From positions 248,001-312,000 of the forward strand of contig NC_009706.1 of assembly GCF_000016505.1 (NCBI RefSeq): a DNA stretch of 64,000 nt, in the 5' to 3' direction. Numbering within the stretch: the stretch's first letter is position 1; each line of letters starts with the position of its first letter. Below are positions 43,432 to 52,744 of the stretch, in pieces. A model generated the notes under the pieces. That model saw nothing but the letters and a program-made list of their open reading frames with translations, ran no database searches and had not been told where the DNA came from. Source of the stretch: Clostridium kluyveri DSM 555 (lineage in GTDB: Bacteria > Bacillota > Clostridia > Clostridiales > Clostridiaceae). A program made the translations under genes and the position numbers.

Positions 43432-43971
43432 ATGAATATAGGAGAAAAGGTTAAAGAATTACGTAATAAAAAAGGATTAACATTAAAAACCATGTCTGAG
43501 AAGACTGGATTGTCTACTGGTTTTCTTTCTCAATTTGAGCGGGGTATCACCACAATTGCAGTAGAACACTTATCTACTATTGCCACTGTACTCAACGTCA
43601 GAATCAATTATTTTTTTGATGATGAAGAAAAGGAGCTGATTATCAGAAGTTATGATCAGCCATTCGTTCGCCAAATAAATAAAGCTATATACAAAAGTCT
43701 AAGTCGCTATCCTGAAGATAAAATGCTCTCCCCTGAGTTAATCGAACTTCTACCAAAAGATGAGCATCAATATCCAGATATCTATGCCCATCAAGGAGAA
43801 GAATTTATTTATGTTTTAGAAGGAATTTTAACTTTAATAATTGATGAGAACATATTCAAGTTGTATCCAGGTGATTCTGCTCATTATCTATCTACCCAAA
43901 AACATAATTGGGACAATCAGACCAATAAAGTGGTAAAATTTATTACTGTTCACTATCCCAGCAGTATCTGA
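43432..43971 (+). CDS. XRE-cupin transcription regulator
   Basis: About 179 residues. An N-terminal helix-turn-helix (MNIGEKVKELRNKKGLTLKTMSEKTGLSTGFLSQFERGIT) is followed by a C-terminal cupin (YAHQGEEFIYVLEGILTLIIDENIFKLYPGDSAHYLSTQKHNW). Such regulators often sense small metabolites and control a neighbouring catabolic operon, here hydroxyproline use. I take ATG 43432 because GAAAGGA lies 12 bases upstream; ATG 43420 would be too close. Confidence 0.87.
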   Translation: MNIGEKVKELRNKKGLTLKTMSEKTGLSTGFLSQFERGITTIAVEHLSTIATVLNVRINYFFDDEEKELIIRSYDQPFVRQINKAIYKSLSRYPEDKMLSPELIELLPKDEHQYPDIYAHQGEEFIYVLEGILTLIIDENIFKLYPGDSAHYLSTQKHNWDNQTNKVVKFITVHYPSSI

Positions 43972-44639
43972 TTGTTTAAAAAAATGAAGACACTGGAGTT
44001 TTATTAGAAGTTTACTAAAATGCAGTTATAATAAATCGATGATTTCTGTCTTTAAAGTTGTTAAAATTATTGATTATATTATTATTCATATCCGTATGCT
44101 TGATTTTCTGGTTCTCTGCATACAGAAAACTTAAAGAGATATATAAGCTTTTCAAATTCAATTAATATTTCAATGAATTTTTCTTTAAGTAATCCTATAA
44201 AGTTGTCTTTCCTGTGATAATTTGAAATCTTATTTTGCTTTTTTAAGTATGATATTTTTTCTCATTTCTATTTCTTAAAATGTGCATTTTTATTTCCTAT
44301 CATCCAAATTCAGATGGCAAATTCATCTCGTTTAGTTATAATTTCTCTTTCCTTTTATAATTATTTGAAAATAATCAAAACAAATAGTTAATGTCATTCT
44401 TGCAGAAATATTCTTTATTTCAGGTCGTATACTATTGACATATAAATTTATGAATATGAATTATGCTTTTTAGTTTTTTTTTGTATATGTAATTGTTTTA
44501 AACCTCGGCTTAACAAAGCAGATGGATATTTAGAACTCGTTAAATGGAAATCATTATTATGAAAAAATATATTAATAAAGCTTGAAATTTTCATAAAAAT
44601 GAATTATAATTAGAAATGAAAAGAGAGGGGTTGGTTTCA
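43972..44639. other. Leader region of the hydroxyproline operon
   Basis: 668 AT-rich bases with no gene. TTGACA at about 44436 is a possible -35, but I see no convincing -10 at 17 bases. GAGAGGGG at 44624 is the ribosome site of the activase. An operator for the XRE-cupin regulator is expected here, but I could not single one out. Confidence 0.4.
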
Positions 44640-45416
44640 ATGATACCTTATATATTTAATATTCAAAAGTTTTCTGTTCATGATGGACCAGGTGTTCGTA
44701 CCACGATTTTCTTTAAAGGCTGTCCTATCAGGTGTATGTGGTGTCATAATCCAGAAAGTCAAAAATATAAGCCTGAAGTTATGAAAAACAGGGATGGGAA
44801 AGAAGAAATGATAGGTAAGCAGTATACTATAAAGCAACTTGTAAAAATAGTTCAAGCAGATCAAATCTTTTATGATCAATCTGGCGGGGGCGTGACTTTA
44901 TCTGGAGGAGAAGTTATGACTCAAGATATGGATTACATTGAAGAACTAGTAAAAGAGTTCCATAGAATAGGAATATCAGTAGTGATTGACACCTGTGGTG
45001 TAGTTCCACCTAGTAATTATGAACGAATATTACCATATACTGATCTTTTTCTTTACGATTTAAAGTTAATTAATTCACAAATGCACACAAAGTATACAGG
45101 AGTATCCAATGATTTGGTATTGGAAAATCTTAAGTTAATCAGTAATCATAGAGGGAAAATCAATCTGCGTTTAATTTTGATTAAGGATGTTAACGTGGAT
45201 GATCAAGCAATTTGTGGAATTGTCGACTGGCTTCAAGAACAAAATATTTCTATAGAAAGTATTAATCTTCTGCCATATCACGACTTTGGCAGAGATAAGT
45301 ATCGTAATTTGAATAGAGAATGTACTCAAAATTTTGAAAAACCAAGTGATGAGCGCATGAATGAAATTAAAGAATACTTCGAAAAAGCAGGGTATTCCGT
45401 GAAAGTCGGCGGTTAG
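44640..45416 (+). CDS. Glycyl radical enzyme activase (HypD-activating enzyme)
   Basis: 258 residues, a radical SAM enzyme. Cys28, Cys32 and Cys35 in CPIRCMWCHNPES bind the SAM cluster; GGGVTLSGGEVM is the SAM-binding GGE motif. It has no inserted ferredoxin-like domain with extra clusters, unlike many activases. It would install the glycyl radical in the HypD-like enzyme 60 bases downstream. ATG 44640 lies behind AGAGAGGGG. Confidence 0.9.
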   Translation: MIPYIFNIQKFSVHDGPGVRTTIFFKGCPIRCMWCHNPESQKYKPEVMKNRDGKEEMIGKQYTIKQLVKIVQADQIFYDQSGGGVTLSGGEVMTQDMDYIEELVKEFHRIGISVVIDTCGVVPPSNYERILPYTDLFLYDLKLINSQMHTKYTGVSNDLVLENLKLISNHRGKINLRLILIKDVNVDDQAICGIVDWLQEQNISIESINLLPYHDFGRDKYRNLNRECTQNFEKPSDERMNEIKEYFEKAGYSVKVGG

Positions 45417-45476
45417 TGATTGCTTGTAAGCATCTCTTTATAAGATTATAGTTTCACTTTTAAGGAGGATGATAAA

Positions 45477-47879
45477 ATGACAAATTCAACATTAGAGCAG
45501 ACAAAAAGAGGCTCTACAGAACGTATAAGACGATTGAGAGAAATCAGTGATAAGAAATGTAAACCCAGCATTTCTATGGAGAGAGCAGTTTTACTAACAG
45601 AAGCTTATAAAATGTATGAAGGAAAATTTTCAATTCCAGTTCTTCGTGGATTAGCCTTCAAGTACATTATGGAAAATCGTACACTCTACATTGAAAAAGG
45701 AGCTATCATAATAGGGGAAAAGGGACATAAGCCATGGGCTGCACCAACCTTCCCGGAATTATGCTGCCATACCTTGAAAGATTTCGACAATATGAATAAT
45801 CGAGAAAAGGTTTTCTTTAAAGTTTCTGAAGAAGATAAGAGAATTCAAAAAGAAGTAATTATTCCTTACTGGAAAGATCGTGCATTGATGACACGAATGA
45901 ATAAATTATTACCGGATGAATGGCACAAGCTATTTGATGCAGGATTGTATACTGAATTTTTGATGCAGCGTGGTCCAGGACATACTGTAGCTGATGGAAA
46001 AATATATCGTAAAGGATATATTGATTTTATTAATGATATCCAATATGAAATTGATCATTTGGATTATAACAATGATGTACTTGCACTTAATAAGAAAGAA
46101 GAATTAGAAGGTATGAAGTTAGTTTGCGAAGGCATGATTATTTTTGGAGAACGTTATGCAGATCAAGCACGTGCTTTGGCATCTGTTGAAAACGATCCTC
46201 AATGGAAAGAAGAACTGCTAGAGTTAGCTGAAGTTTGTGATGTGGTACCGAAACATGCACCAAGAACCTTCCGTCAGGCAGTACAAATGTACTGGTTTAC
46301 TCATATAGGAGTTACTACTGAAATGAACAATTGGGATGCTTATTCTCCAGGTAAATTGGATCAGCATTTGGAACCATTCTATGAAAAAGATATTGAAGAA
46401 GGACGTTTGACTCGTGAAGAAGCTCTCGAAATTCTAGAAAATCTATGGATACAATTCAATAATCAGCCGACACCTCCTAAGGTTGGAATAACCTTGAAGG
46501 AAAGTGCGACTTATACGGATTTCTGTAATATCAATACTGGAGCACTACGTCCAGATGGAACAACAGGTGTAAGTGAAGTCAGCTACTTAATCTTGGAAGT
46601 AATGGATGAAATGAAATTGTTGCAGCCAAGTTCAAATGTGCAGATATCACGTAAGACTCCAGAAAAGTTTTTGCGTGAAGCATTAAAAATTTCACGTAAA
46701 GGATGGGGACAGCCAGCTTTCTATAATTCTGAAGCTATTATCCAGGAATTACTGTTTTTGGGTAAATCCATTGATGATGCCAGGGAAAGTGGAATTGCCA
46801 GTGGATGTGTAGAAACTGGTACAGCGGGCAAGGAAGCTTATGTATTGACTGGTTATTTGAATATACCAAAAATCTTTGAATTGGTATTGAATCGTGGATT
46901 TGATAGTTATACCAAAAAGCAAGTGGGATTAGATCTTGGAGATCCACGCAAATTCAAATCTTATCAAGAAGTTTATGATGCGTTCTATAAACAATTGGAG
47001 TATGTAGTCAATGTAAAAATTGCAGGAAATAACTTAATTGAACGTATGTATATGGAATATATGCCGGTTCCATTATTGTCTGTTATCACTGATGATTGTA
47101 TTAAATCCGGTGTTGACTACAATGCGGGAGGAGCTCGCTATAATACAAGCTACATCCAATGTGTAGGTATAGCAACTATTACCGACTCACTTGTTTCCAT
47201 AAAGAAGAATGTATTTGAAGATAAGAAGTTCTCTATGGACGAACTGTTGAAGGCTTGTAAAGCTGACTTTAAAGGTTATGATGAAATCTTTGAAACTGTT
47301 TATAACCATACACCTAAGTATGGAAATGATGATGATTATGCAGATGATATTTTAAGAGATGTTTCTCAGTCTCTACAAGATGCTATTGCAGGAAGAACTA
47401 CACCTAAGGGTTCCACTACTGTAGTTGAATTCTTGCCAACAACTTGTCACGTATATTTTGGTCAAGTAATGGAGGCTAGCCCTAATGGCCGTCATGCTGG
47501 AATTCCACTACCAGGTGGTATTTCTCCTGAAAAGGGTGCTGATCGAAATGGGCCTACTTCTGTAGTTAAATCTGCTTCTAAAATTGATCAATTGAAGACT
47601 GGTGGAGCATTGCTGAACCAAAAGTTTACACCTTCAGTTGTTCAAGGCGAAGAGGGTATTTCCAATATGGCTACTTTGGTTCGTTCATACTTCTCCATGG
47701 ACGGTCATCATATCCAATTCAATGTTATCGATCGTAAAACACTGCTTGATGCCCAAAAGCATCCAGAGGAATACGAGAATTTGATAGTAAGAGTTGCTGG
47801 ATACAGTGATTACTTCAATAACCTGGATAGAGCTCTGCAAGATGAAATTATTAACCGTACAGAACAAAGTTTTGCTTGA
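45477..47879 (+). CDS. hypD: trans-4-hydroxy-L-proline dehydratase (glycyl radical enzyme)
   Basis: 800 residues. HypD removes water from trans-4-hydroxyproline to give pyrroline-5-carboxylate. The thiyl Cys444 and Glu446 lie in SGCVETGT. The glycyl radical is at Gly775 in RVAGYSDYF. The GCVE motif is shared with other dehydratase-type glycyl radical enzymes. I call it HypD because proC, which reduces the product to proline, lies in the same gene run. AAGGAGG precedes ATG 45477. Glycerol dehydratase or a related enzyme is a less likely alternative. Confidence 0.85.
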   Translation: MTNSTLEQTKRGSTERIRRLREISDKKCKPSISMERAVLLTEAYKMYEGKFSIPVLRGLAFKYIMENRTLYIEKGAIIIGEKGHKPWAAPTFPELCCHTLKDFDNMNNREKVFFKVSEEDKRIQKEVIIPYWKDRALMTRMNKLLPDEWHKLFDAGLYTEFLMQRGPGHTVADGKIYRKGYIDFINDIQYEIDHLDYNNDVLALNKKEELEGMKLVCEGMIIFGERYADQARALASVENDPQWKEELLELAEVCDVVPKHAPRTFRQAVQMYWFTHIGVTTEMNNWDAYSPGKLDQHLEPFYEKDIEEGRLTREEALEILENLWIQFNNQPTPPKVGITLKESATYTDFCNINTGALRPDGTTGVSEVSYLILEVMDEMKLLQPSSNVQISRKTPEKFLREALKISRKGWGQPAFYNSEAIIQELLFLGKSIDDARESGIASGCVETGTAGKEAYVLTGYLNIPKIFELVLNRGFDSYTKKQVGLDLGDPRKFKSYQEVYDAFYKQLEYVVNVKIAGNNLIERMYMEYMPVPLLSVITDDCIKSGVDYNAGGARYNTSYIQCVGIATITDSLVSIKKNVFEDKKFSMDELLKACKADFKGYDEIFETVYNHTPKYGNDDDYADDILRDVSQSLQDAIAGRTTPKGSTTVVEFLPTTCHVYFGQVMEASPNGRHAGIPLPGGISPEKGADRNGPTSVVKSASKIDQLKTGGALLNQKFTPSVVQGEEGISNMATLVRSYFSMDGHHIQFNVIDRKTLLDAQKHPEEYENLIVRVAGYSDYFNNLDRALQDEIINRTEQSFA

Positions 47880-47889
47880 TTAAGTGATT

Positions 47890-47945
47890 CTTAGATTCAG
47901 ATGGAGTCTGGCCATAAGGAATTCTTTTCTCCATCTGAATCTTAG
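47890..47945 (+). terminator. Long hairpin after hypD
   Basis: CTTAGATTCAGATGGAG / CTCCATCTGAATCTTAG, 17-bp perfect arms, 22-base loop, 10 bases after the hypD stop. No T-run follows. It may be a terminator or an mRNA-processing or stabilising hairpin. A related stem occurs at 51504-51581. Confidence 0.65.
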
Positions 47946-48079
47946 GAAAACTTATCTATGTGCGTATTAGTGCGTATCTTCCACTTTCATGAAGATAACA
48001 GTCTGATATTTAAGTAAATTGTTAGGTTATTTTTAAAGAATGATACAGAAAATAATTAAAAAATGAGAGGAGCGAGATT

Positions 48080-49270
48080 ATGGAATTAGAAAATAACGTC
48101 CATATGGAAGAAAATAGGTATAGGAAAGAAATCACTAAAGGAACTTACCTATGTATAGGATTTATTGTATTAATTTTAGGTTATTTAAGTATTGTAATGG
48201 GTGTAGGGAAAACCTTTAGCGTTATCATGAAGACAGCCCATGATCTATTAATTAATACTGCTTTTTATATAATGTCTGTAGCGGTTCTAGCAGGAGCTGT
48301 TTCCAGTGTGTTTTCTGAGTTTGGAGTAACTGCATTATTGAATAAGCTTATTTCTCCAATTATGAAGCCTTTGTTCAAGCTTCCAGGAGCAGCATCACTA
48401 GGAGCAATAACTTGTTATTTTTCGGATAATCCATCTATTGTTATAAATTCCAAGGATCCTGGTTATGCAAAATACTTTAAAAAGTATCAGTGGACAACAA
48501 TGATAAATTTTGGAACTACCTTTGGAATGGGGATCATTATTACAGGTGGAATATTAGGCATACAAGGATGAAAATATGCCAGCAGCGTTGCATTAGGAAC
48601 AATTTGTGCCTTTATAGGCGGAGCACTTAGTACACGATTACTTATGAGAAAAACTAAAAAAATGTATGGTACTGAACAAAATGTTGGTGAAGAATATCTT
48701 GATGCCGTAATGGATCAGGCACCTAAAGGTTATAGAAAAGTTCGTGAGGGAAATGCATTTCAACGTGGATTAAATGCAACTTTTGATGGTGGAAAAACTG
48801 GTGTGCAATTGGGATTGAGCATAATTCCAGGAATTTTGATTTTTACTACATTGGTAATGATCTTAACTAATGGACCAAGTATTGTTGATGGTCAAGCGGT
48901 ATACCAAGGTGTGGCTTACGAAGGAACCGGATTACTTAAAGATATTGGAGATAAACTGTCATTTATTTTAACTCCATTATTTGGTTTTGCTAATTCAGAG
49001 GTTCTAGGATTGCCATTAACTTCATTAGGTGCGTGTGGGGCTTCCATCGCCGGGGCAAAACAGCTGGCTGAAAGTGGATTGTTAAATGGTCATGATATGG
49101 CAGTTTATTTTGCCATTGCTTACTGCTGGGCAGGATTTCTATCCAGCCATGCATCAATAGCAGATTCAATGAAAACACGTGAAATTACTACTTATGCTAT
49201 GCTGACCCACTTTATTGGAGGCTTGGTGGCAGGTGTAATAGCAAATTATGCGTATATATTGATTTTTTAG
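48080..49270 (+). pseudogene. Gate-domain membrane carrier with an in-frame UGA
   Basis: 397 codons in one frame, interrupted by TGA at 48569-48571 (GILGIQG-stop-KYASSVALGTI). About ten hydrophobic helices are seen, with nucleoside-recognition/Gate-like repeats (MSVAVLAGAVSSVFSEFGVTALLNKL; GASIAGAKQLAESG). Between hypD and proC it is likely the uptake carrier for hydroxyproline or a related amino acid; this is inferred from position. The stop probably replaces Trp or Gly. No convincing bacterial SECIS hairpin follows, so selenocysteine is unlikely. GAGAGGAGCGAG lies before ATG 48080. Confidence 0.75.
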
Positions 49271-49332
49271 GAGTTAATTTTATTTTTAATACCAATAAAA
49301 CTAATAATTGATAAAGAAAGAAGGAGTTATTT

Positions 49333-50139
49333 ATGAAAAATACAATTGGATTTTTTGGAGGAGGAAATATGGGAAGGGCAATTATGGGAGGCTTAATTAA
49401 ATCTAAGCTCTATAAAGCAGAAGAAATATTTGTTTATGATGTTTATGCCCCTACCCTTGAAAAACTACAAAATGAGCTAGGCATTAAGCCTGTTAACAGA
49501 AATAAGGAATTGGTAGAAAATGCTCAGACTTTAATTATTTCTGTTAAACCAGTGGTATTACCAACAGTTTTAAAAGAAATTAAAGAAGATATTTCTAAAG
49601 ATAAAATAGTAATCTCCATTGCTGCAGGTGTAACTGTAAATAAACTTGAGGAATTGCTGTCTCCACAACATAAGATTGTGAGAGTTATGCCGAATACACC
49701 AGCACTTGTTGGTGAAGGAATGTCAGCCATTGCTGTTAATGAGCATTTATCACAGGAGGAGCAAGAAAAAGTATTAGCAATCTTCTCCAGCTTCGGTAAA
49801 GGACAAATAGTCTCAGAAAAACTGATTGATGCTGTAGTAGGTGTTAGTGGATCTTCACCAGCTTATGTATATATGTTTATTGAAGCTTTAGCAGATGGTG
49901 CTGTTTTAGAAGGAATGCCTAGAAATATGGCTTATGAATTTGCAGCTCAGGCAGTTTTAGGCTCAGCTAAGATGGTATTGGAAACGGGTAAACATCCTGG
50001 AGAATTAAAAGATATGGTGTGTTCGCCAGGAGGTACTACCATGGCAGCTGTGAAAGTTTTAGAAGAAAAAGGTTTTAGATCAGCAGTAATTGACACTGTT
50101 CATGCAGCGACAGAAAAAAATAGAAATATGGGAGTTTAG
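49333..50139 (+). CDS. proC: Pyrroline-5-carboxylate reductase
   Basis: 268 residues, standard length. It reduces pyrroline-5-carboxylate to L-proline with NAD(P)H. The dinucleotide site is IGFFGGGNMGRAIMGGLI; the C-terminal signature GSSPAYVYMFIEALADGAVLEG and VCSPGGTTMAAVKVLEEKG are intact. AAAGAAGGAG lies before ATG 49333. It completes the hydroxyproline-to-proline route started by HypD. Confidence 0.95.
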   Translation: MKNTIGFFGGGNMGRAIMGGLIKSKLYKAEEIFVYDVYAPTLEKLQNELGIKPVNRNKELVENAQTLIISVKPVVLPTVLKEIKEDISKDKIVISIAAGVTVNKLEELLSPQHKIVRVMPNTPALVGEGMSAIAVNEHLSQEEQEKVLAIFSSFGKGQIVSEKLIDAVVGVSGSSPAYVYMFIEALADGAVLEGMPRNMAYEFAAQAVLGSAKMVLETGKHPGELKDMVCSPGGTTMAAVKVLEEKGFRSAVIDTVHAATEKNRNMGV

Positions 50140-50286
50140 ATACCTTTATTGAAGTTGACATATAAATGTGTAAAGTTAAAATAGGATCATATTGGAACTT
50201 TTCATATGCAGTATTCCTCTATTTCATTTATTGTAAAAATGTTGAAAAAAAGTTTAATATTTTAAAATGATAAAAGGAGAATGTTT

Positions 50287-50568
50287 ATGTTTAAATCTAA
50301 TAGTTATTTCAATGGCAATGTTGTCTCTATTGCTTTTAATGGTGTGGATGGAGAAGCAACAGTAGGTGTTATGTCTCCAGGCGAATATGAATTTGGTACA
50401 TCTAAACAAGAACACATGAAAATAATTAGCGGTTCAATGCAAGTTAAACTTCCTGGAGAAGATACTTTTAAAAGGTATGATAAAGATGATATATTTATAG
50501 TGAATGCAAATTTAAAGTTTAATCTGATAGTTGAAGTTGAAACTGCATATTTGTGTCTATATAAATAA
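50287..50568 (+). CDS. ppnP: Pyrimidine/purine nucleoside phosphorylase PpnP
   Basis: About 93 residues, a single small cupin barrel (FKSNSYFNGNVVSIAFNGVDGEATVGVMSPGEYEFGTSKQEHMKIISG). PpnP splits nucleosides with phosphate. ATG 50287 is favoured because GGAG lies 7 bases before it; ATG 50281 is too close. It lies 147 bases after proC and ends at a terminator. Confidence 0.85.
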   Translation: MFKSNSYFNGNVVSIAFNGVDGEATVGVMSPGEYEFGTSKQEHMKIISGSMQVKLPGEDTFKRYDKDDIFIVNANLKFNLIVEVETAYLCLYK

Positions 50569-50588
50569 TTATTTTATAATATAATAAG

Positions 50589-50640
50589 AAAATGATTGTA
50601 TTTTTATTTTAGATATAAAGATACAATCATTTTATTTTTA
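50589..50640 (+). terminator. Terminator after ppnP
   Basis: AAAATGATTGTAT / ATACAATCATTTT, 13-bp perfect arms, followed by ATTTTTA. The remaining 300 bases to trmO are AT-rich and without a gene. Confidence 0.85.
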
Positions 50641-50911
50641 TAGTAATTTTTTATCACTCAAATTAATCAGCCTTATCTGGCTACAACATAAATAAATTCC
50701 TTGGAAATAATGCTTTTCAAATTTATGCCATTCAGAACAATGTACCAGTTACACACTGTGTTGAAATTTATACTGATTTCTATCTTGTCAATCTACTAAG
50801 TTAATAAGGACAAAATAAAGGGTGTTTTAGAGTAAAAGAAGTTATTAATATAAAAATATAAAGTCAAAAAAATCCTTGTAGTATTAATTGATATCAGTAT
50901 ACTTAATATTA

Positions 50912-50921
50912 ACGGCGCCGT
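50912..50921. promoter_or_regulatory. GC-rich palindrome before trmO
   Basis: ACGGCGCCGT, a perfect 10-bp palindrome in very AT-rich sequence, 30 bases before the trmO start and close after a possible promoter (TTGTAG, 16 bases, TATACT). Possible operator. Confidence 0.4.
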
Positions 50922-50951
50922 AAATAAAATATAAAATAAGGAGATTTATTT

Positions 50952-51428
50952 ATGGAACAGTTTAAATTAAGAGCAGTTGGGAAGATTTGTGTAGATGGCA
51001 AAGACATGAGAGTAGCTTTAAATAAAGAGTACATTCCTGCCCTTATAAATTTGGATGGATTTAGCTATGTAAATGTACTATGGTGGTTTGATAAGTGTGA
51101 TAATTTTAAATCCAGAACAAAACTTATTGAGAAGAATCCCTATAAAAATGCTCCTGAAATATTAGGAACTTTTGCTACACGCTCCCCAGAGAGACCCAAT
51201 CCTATTGGTCTCAGCTGCAGTTATGTTACTTACATTGATTATGACAAGGGCATTATTGGACTAGCTTATATAGATGCTATTAATGGAACTCCTGTTTTAG
51301 ATGTTAAACCATATACTCCTAGTCTTGATAGAGTAGAGAAACCAGTAGTTCCAAAATGGTGTTCCAATTGGCCCAAAAGTATGGAGGAGTCTGGAGATTT
51401 TGACTGGAGTACAGTATTTAATTTTTAA
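50952..51428 (+). CDS. trmO: tRNA (t6A37) methyltransferase TrmO
   Basis: 158 residues of the TsaA/YaeB family, which methylates threonylcarbamoyladenosine-37 in some tRNAs. Motifs are LGTFATRSPERPNPIGLSC and INGTPVLDVKPYTPSLD. The protein lacks the C-terminal extension of enterobacterial TrmO, as is common in clostridia. AAGGAG lies before ATG 50952. Confidence 0.87.
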   Translation: MEQFKLRAVGKICVDGKDMRVALNKEYIPALINLDGFSYVNVLWWFDKCDNFKSRTKLIEKNPYKNAPEILGTFATRSPERPNPIGLSCSYVTYIDYDKGIIGLAYIDAINGTPVLDVKPYTPSLDRVEKPVVPKWCSNWPKSMEESGDFDWSTVFNF

Positions 51429-51916
51429 TCTACACCAAAACTAAAACTATTTAGTATCTTTAGTCTCCTCAAAATGAAGATAAGCATTGCAGTACACCTA
51501 GATAAGTTTTTCTAAGGTTCAGATGGAGATGGAGATAAGCATTTCTCTATAGTAAGCTTTACCTGAATCTAAGAAAAACTTGAAAAGTATAACTGCAGTT
51601 TGTAATTTGAACTAATATAGAAAAGTCTCTAACATAAAAATACCATCTGCTGTATCTAGTAAACTCATTCCTGAGGCAAAAAGAATTGGGAGACATATAA
51701 AAAAATAACAGGGAGAGATTAAGATGCCACCCTAGTAGAGATAGCCAATAGTGCTATTTCAGAGGCAGTATCAAATCCTAATCCAAACAAGAAACTAAGG
51801 GGATATATATGCCAGTTTTTATTGATAAAATTATCTATATGTAGCAATACCACTATAATAGTATAATCATTTTTGGAAGCGTTTTTAGATTAAAGCTCAT
51901 ATTTTAAATACTACTT
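51429..51916. other. 488-base gap with a long inverted repeat and gene scraps
   Basis: AAGTTTTTCTAAGGTTCAG (51504-51522) pairs with CTGAATCTAAGAAAAACTT (51563-51581), 17 of 19 positions. Its AGGTTCAGATGGAG part resembles the hairpin after hypD. Further on are short plus-strand frames (IPSAVSSKLIPEAKRIGRHI; ATLVEIANSAISEAVSNPNP) that look like decayed coding sequence I do not recognise. Confidence 0.5.
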
Positions 51917-52663
51917 TTATAATTTATTAATTATACTGGCACTATAAGCTGCACCGAAGCCATTATCTATATTTACTACAGTAACGCCGCTTGCACAGCT
52001 ATTTAGCATTGTTAAAAGAGCTGATACTCCTCCAAAATTTGCTCCATATCCAACACTTGTTGGTACTGCAATCAAAGGTTTATCTATGAGACCTCCAACA
52101 ACACTAGCAAGTGCTCCTTCCATTCCAGCTACAACTATGACTACCTTTGCGCCCCTAATAACATCCAAACTTTCAAATAATCTGTGAATACCAGCTACTC
52201 CAACGTCGGTAATTTTTACTACCTTATTTCCAAATATCATAGCTGTTTCTGCAGCCTCTTCTACTACAGGCAAATCAGAAGTTCCAGCCGAAACTATAGC
52301 TATATAGCTATTTGTGAGGCTGTTATTTCTTTTTTTGATAGTTATTGTTCTGCCAAGTGAATTATATTTTGCTTCTTTACAGATTTCTTTTACTGCTTTG
52401 TACATTTCGTCACTGGCTCTAGTAGCTAATATGTCATTATCTTTTGTAAGCATGAATTTTATAATATCTTTTACCTGTTCTACTGTCTTTCTTTCACAAT
52501 ATATCACTTCAGGATAACCCATCCTTATTTCTCTATGATTATCAATTTTTGAAAATCCTAAGTCCTTAAATGGTAATTCTATAATTTTTTCAACAGCTTC
52601 ATCAATTTCCATTTTATTACTGCGTATCATTTTAAGCATTTCTATTAGATCATTCTTATTCAT
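51917..52663 (-). CDS. larB: LarB, nickel-pincer cofactor biosynthesis carboxylase
   Basis: 248 residues. LarB carboxylates and hydrolyses nicotinic acid adenine dinucleotide in the first step to the nickel-pincer nucleotide of lactate racemase. The C-terminal AIR-carboxylase-like domain is clear (YIAIVSAGTSDLPVVEEAAETA, VVVAGMEGALASVVGGLIDKPLIAVPTSVGYGANFGGVSALLTMLNSCA). AGGAGG lies before the start at 52663. larC is 2 kb away on the other strand; larE and larA are not in the window. Confidence 0.92.
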   Translation of the reverse strand: MNKNDLIEMLKMIRSNKMEIDEAVEKIIELPFKDLGFSKIDNHREIRMGYPEVIYCERKTVEQVKDIIKFMLTKDNDILATRASDEMYKAVKEICKEAKYNSLGRTITIKKRNNSLTNSYIAIVSAGTSDLPVVEEAAETAMIFGNKVVKITDVGVAGIHRLFESLDVIRGAKVVIVVAGMEGALASVVGGLIDKPLIAVPTSVGYGANFGGVSALLTMLNSCASGVTVVNIDNGFGAAYSASIINKL

Positions 52664-52744
52664 TCCATTCCTCCTAAAGTAAATCTCATGATTTTACTTC
52701 TTTCAATTGCTGCCTTCTTCCTTAAATTTTTTGTTCATTATTTT

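Noticed and set aside
48569-48620. Selenocysteine insertion signal after the in-frame UGA
   Set aside because: Only a 3-bp GCA/TGC hairpin is visible, too weak for a bacterial SECIS.
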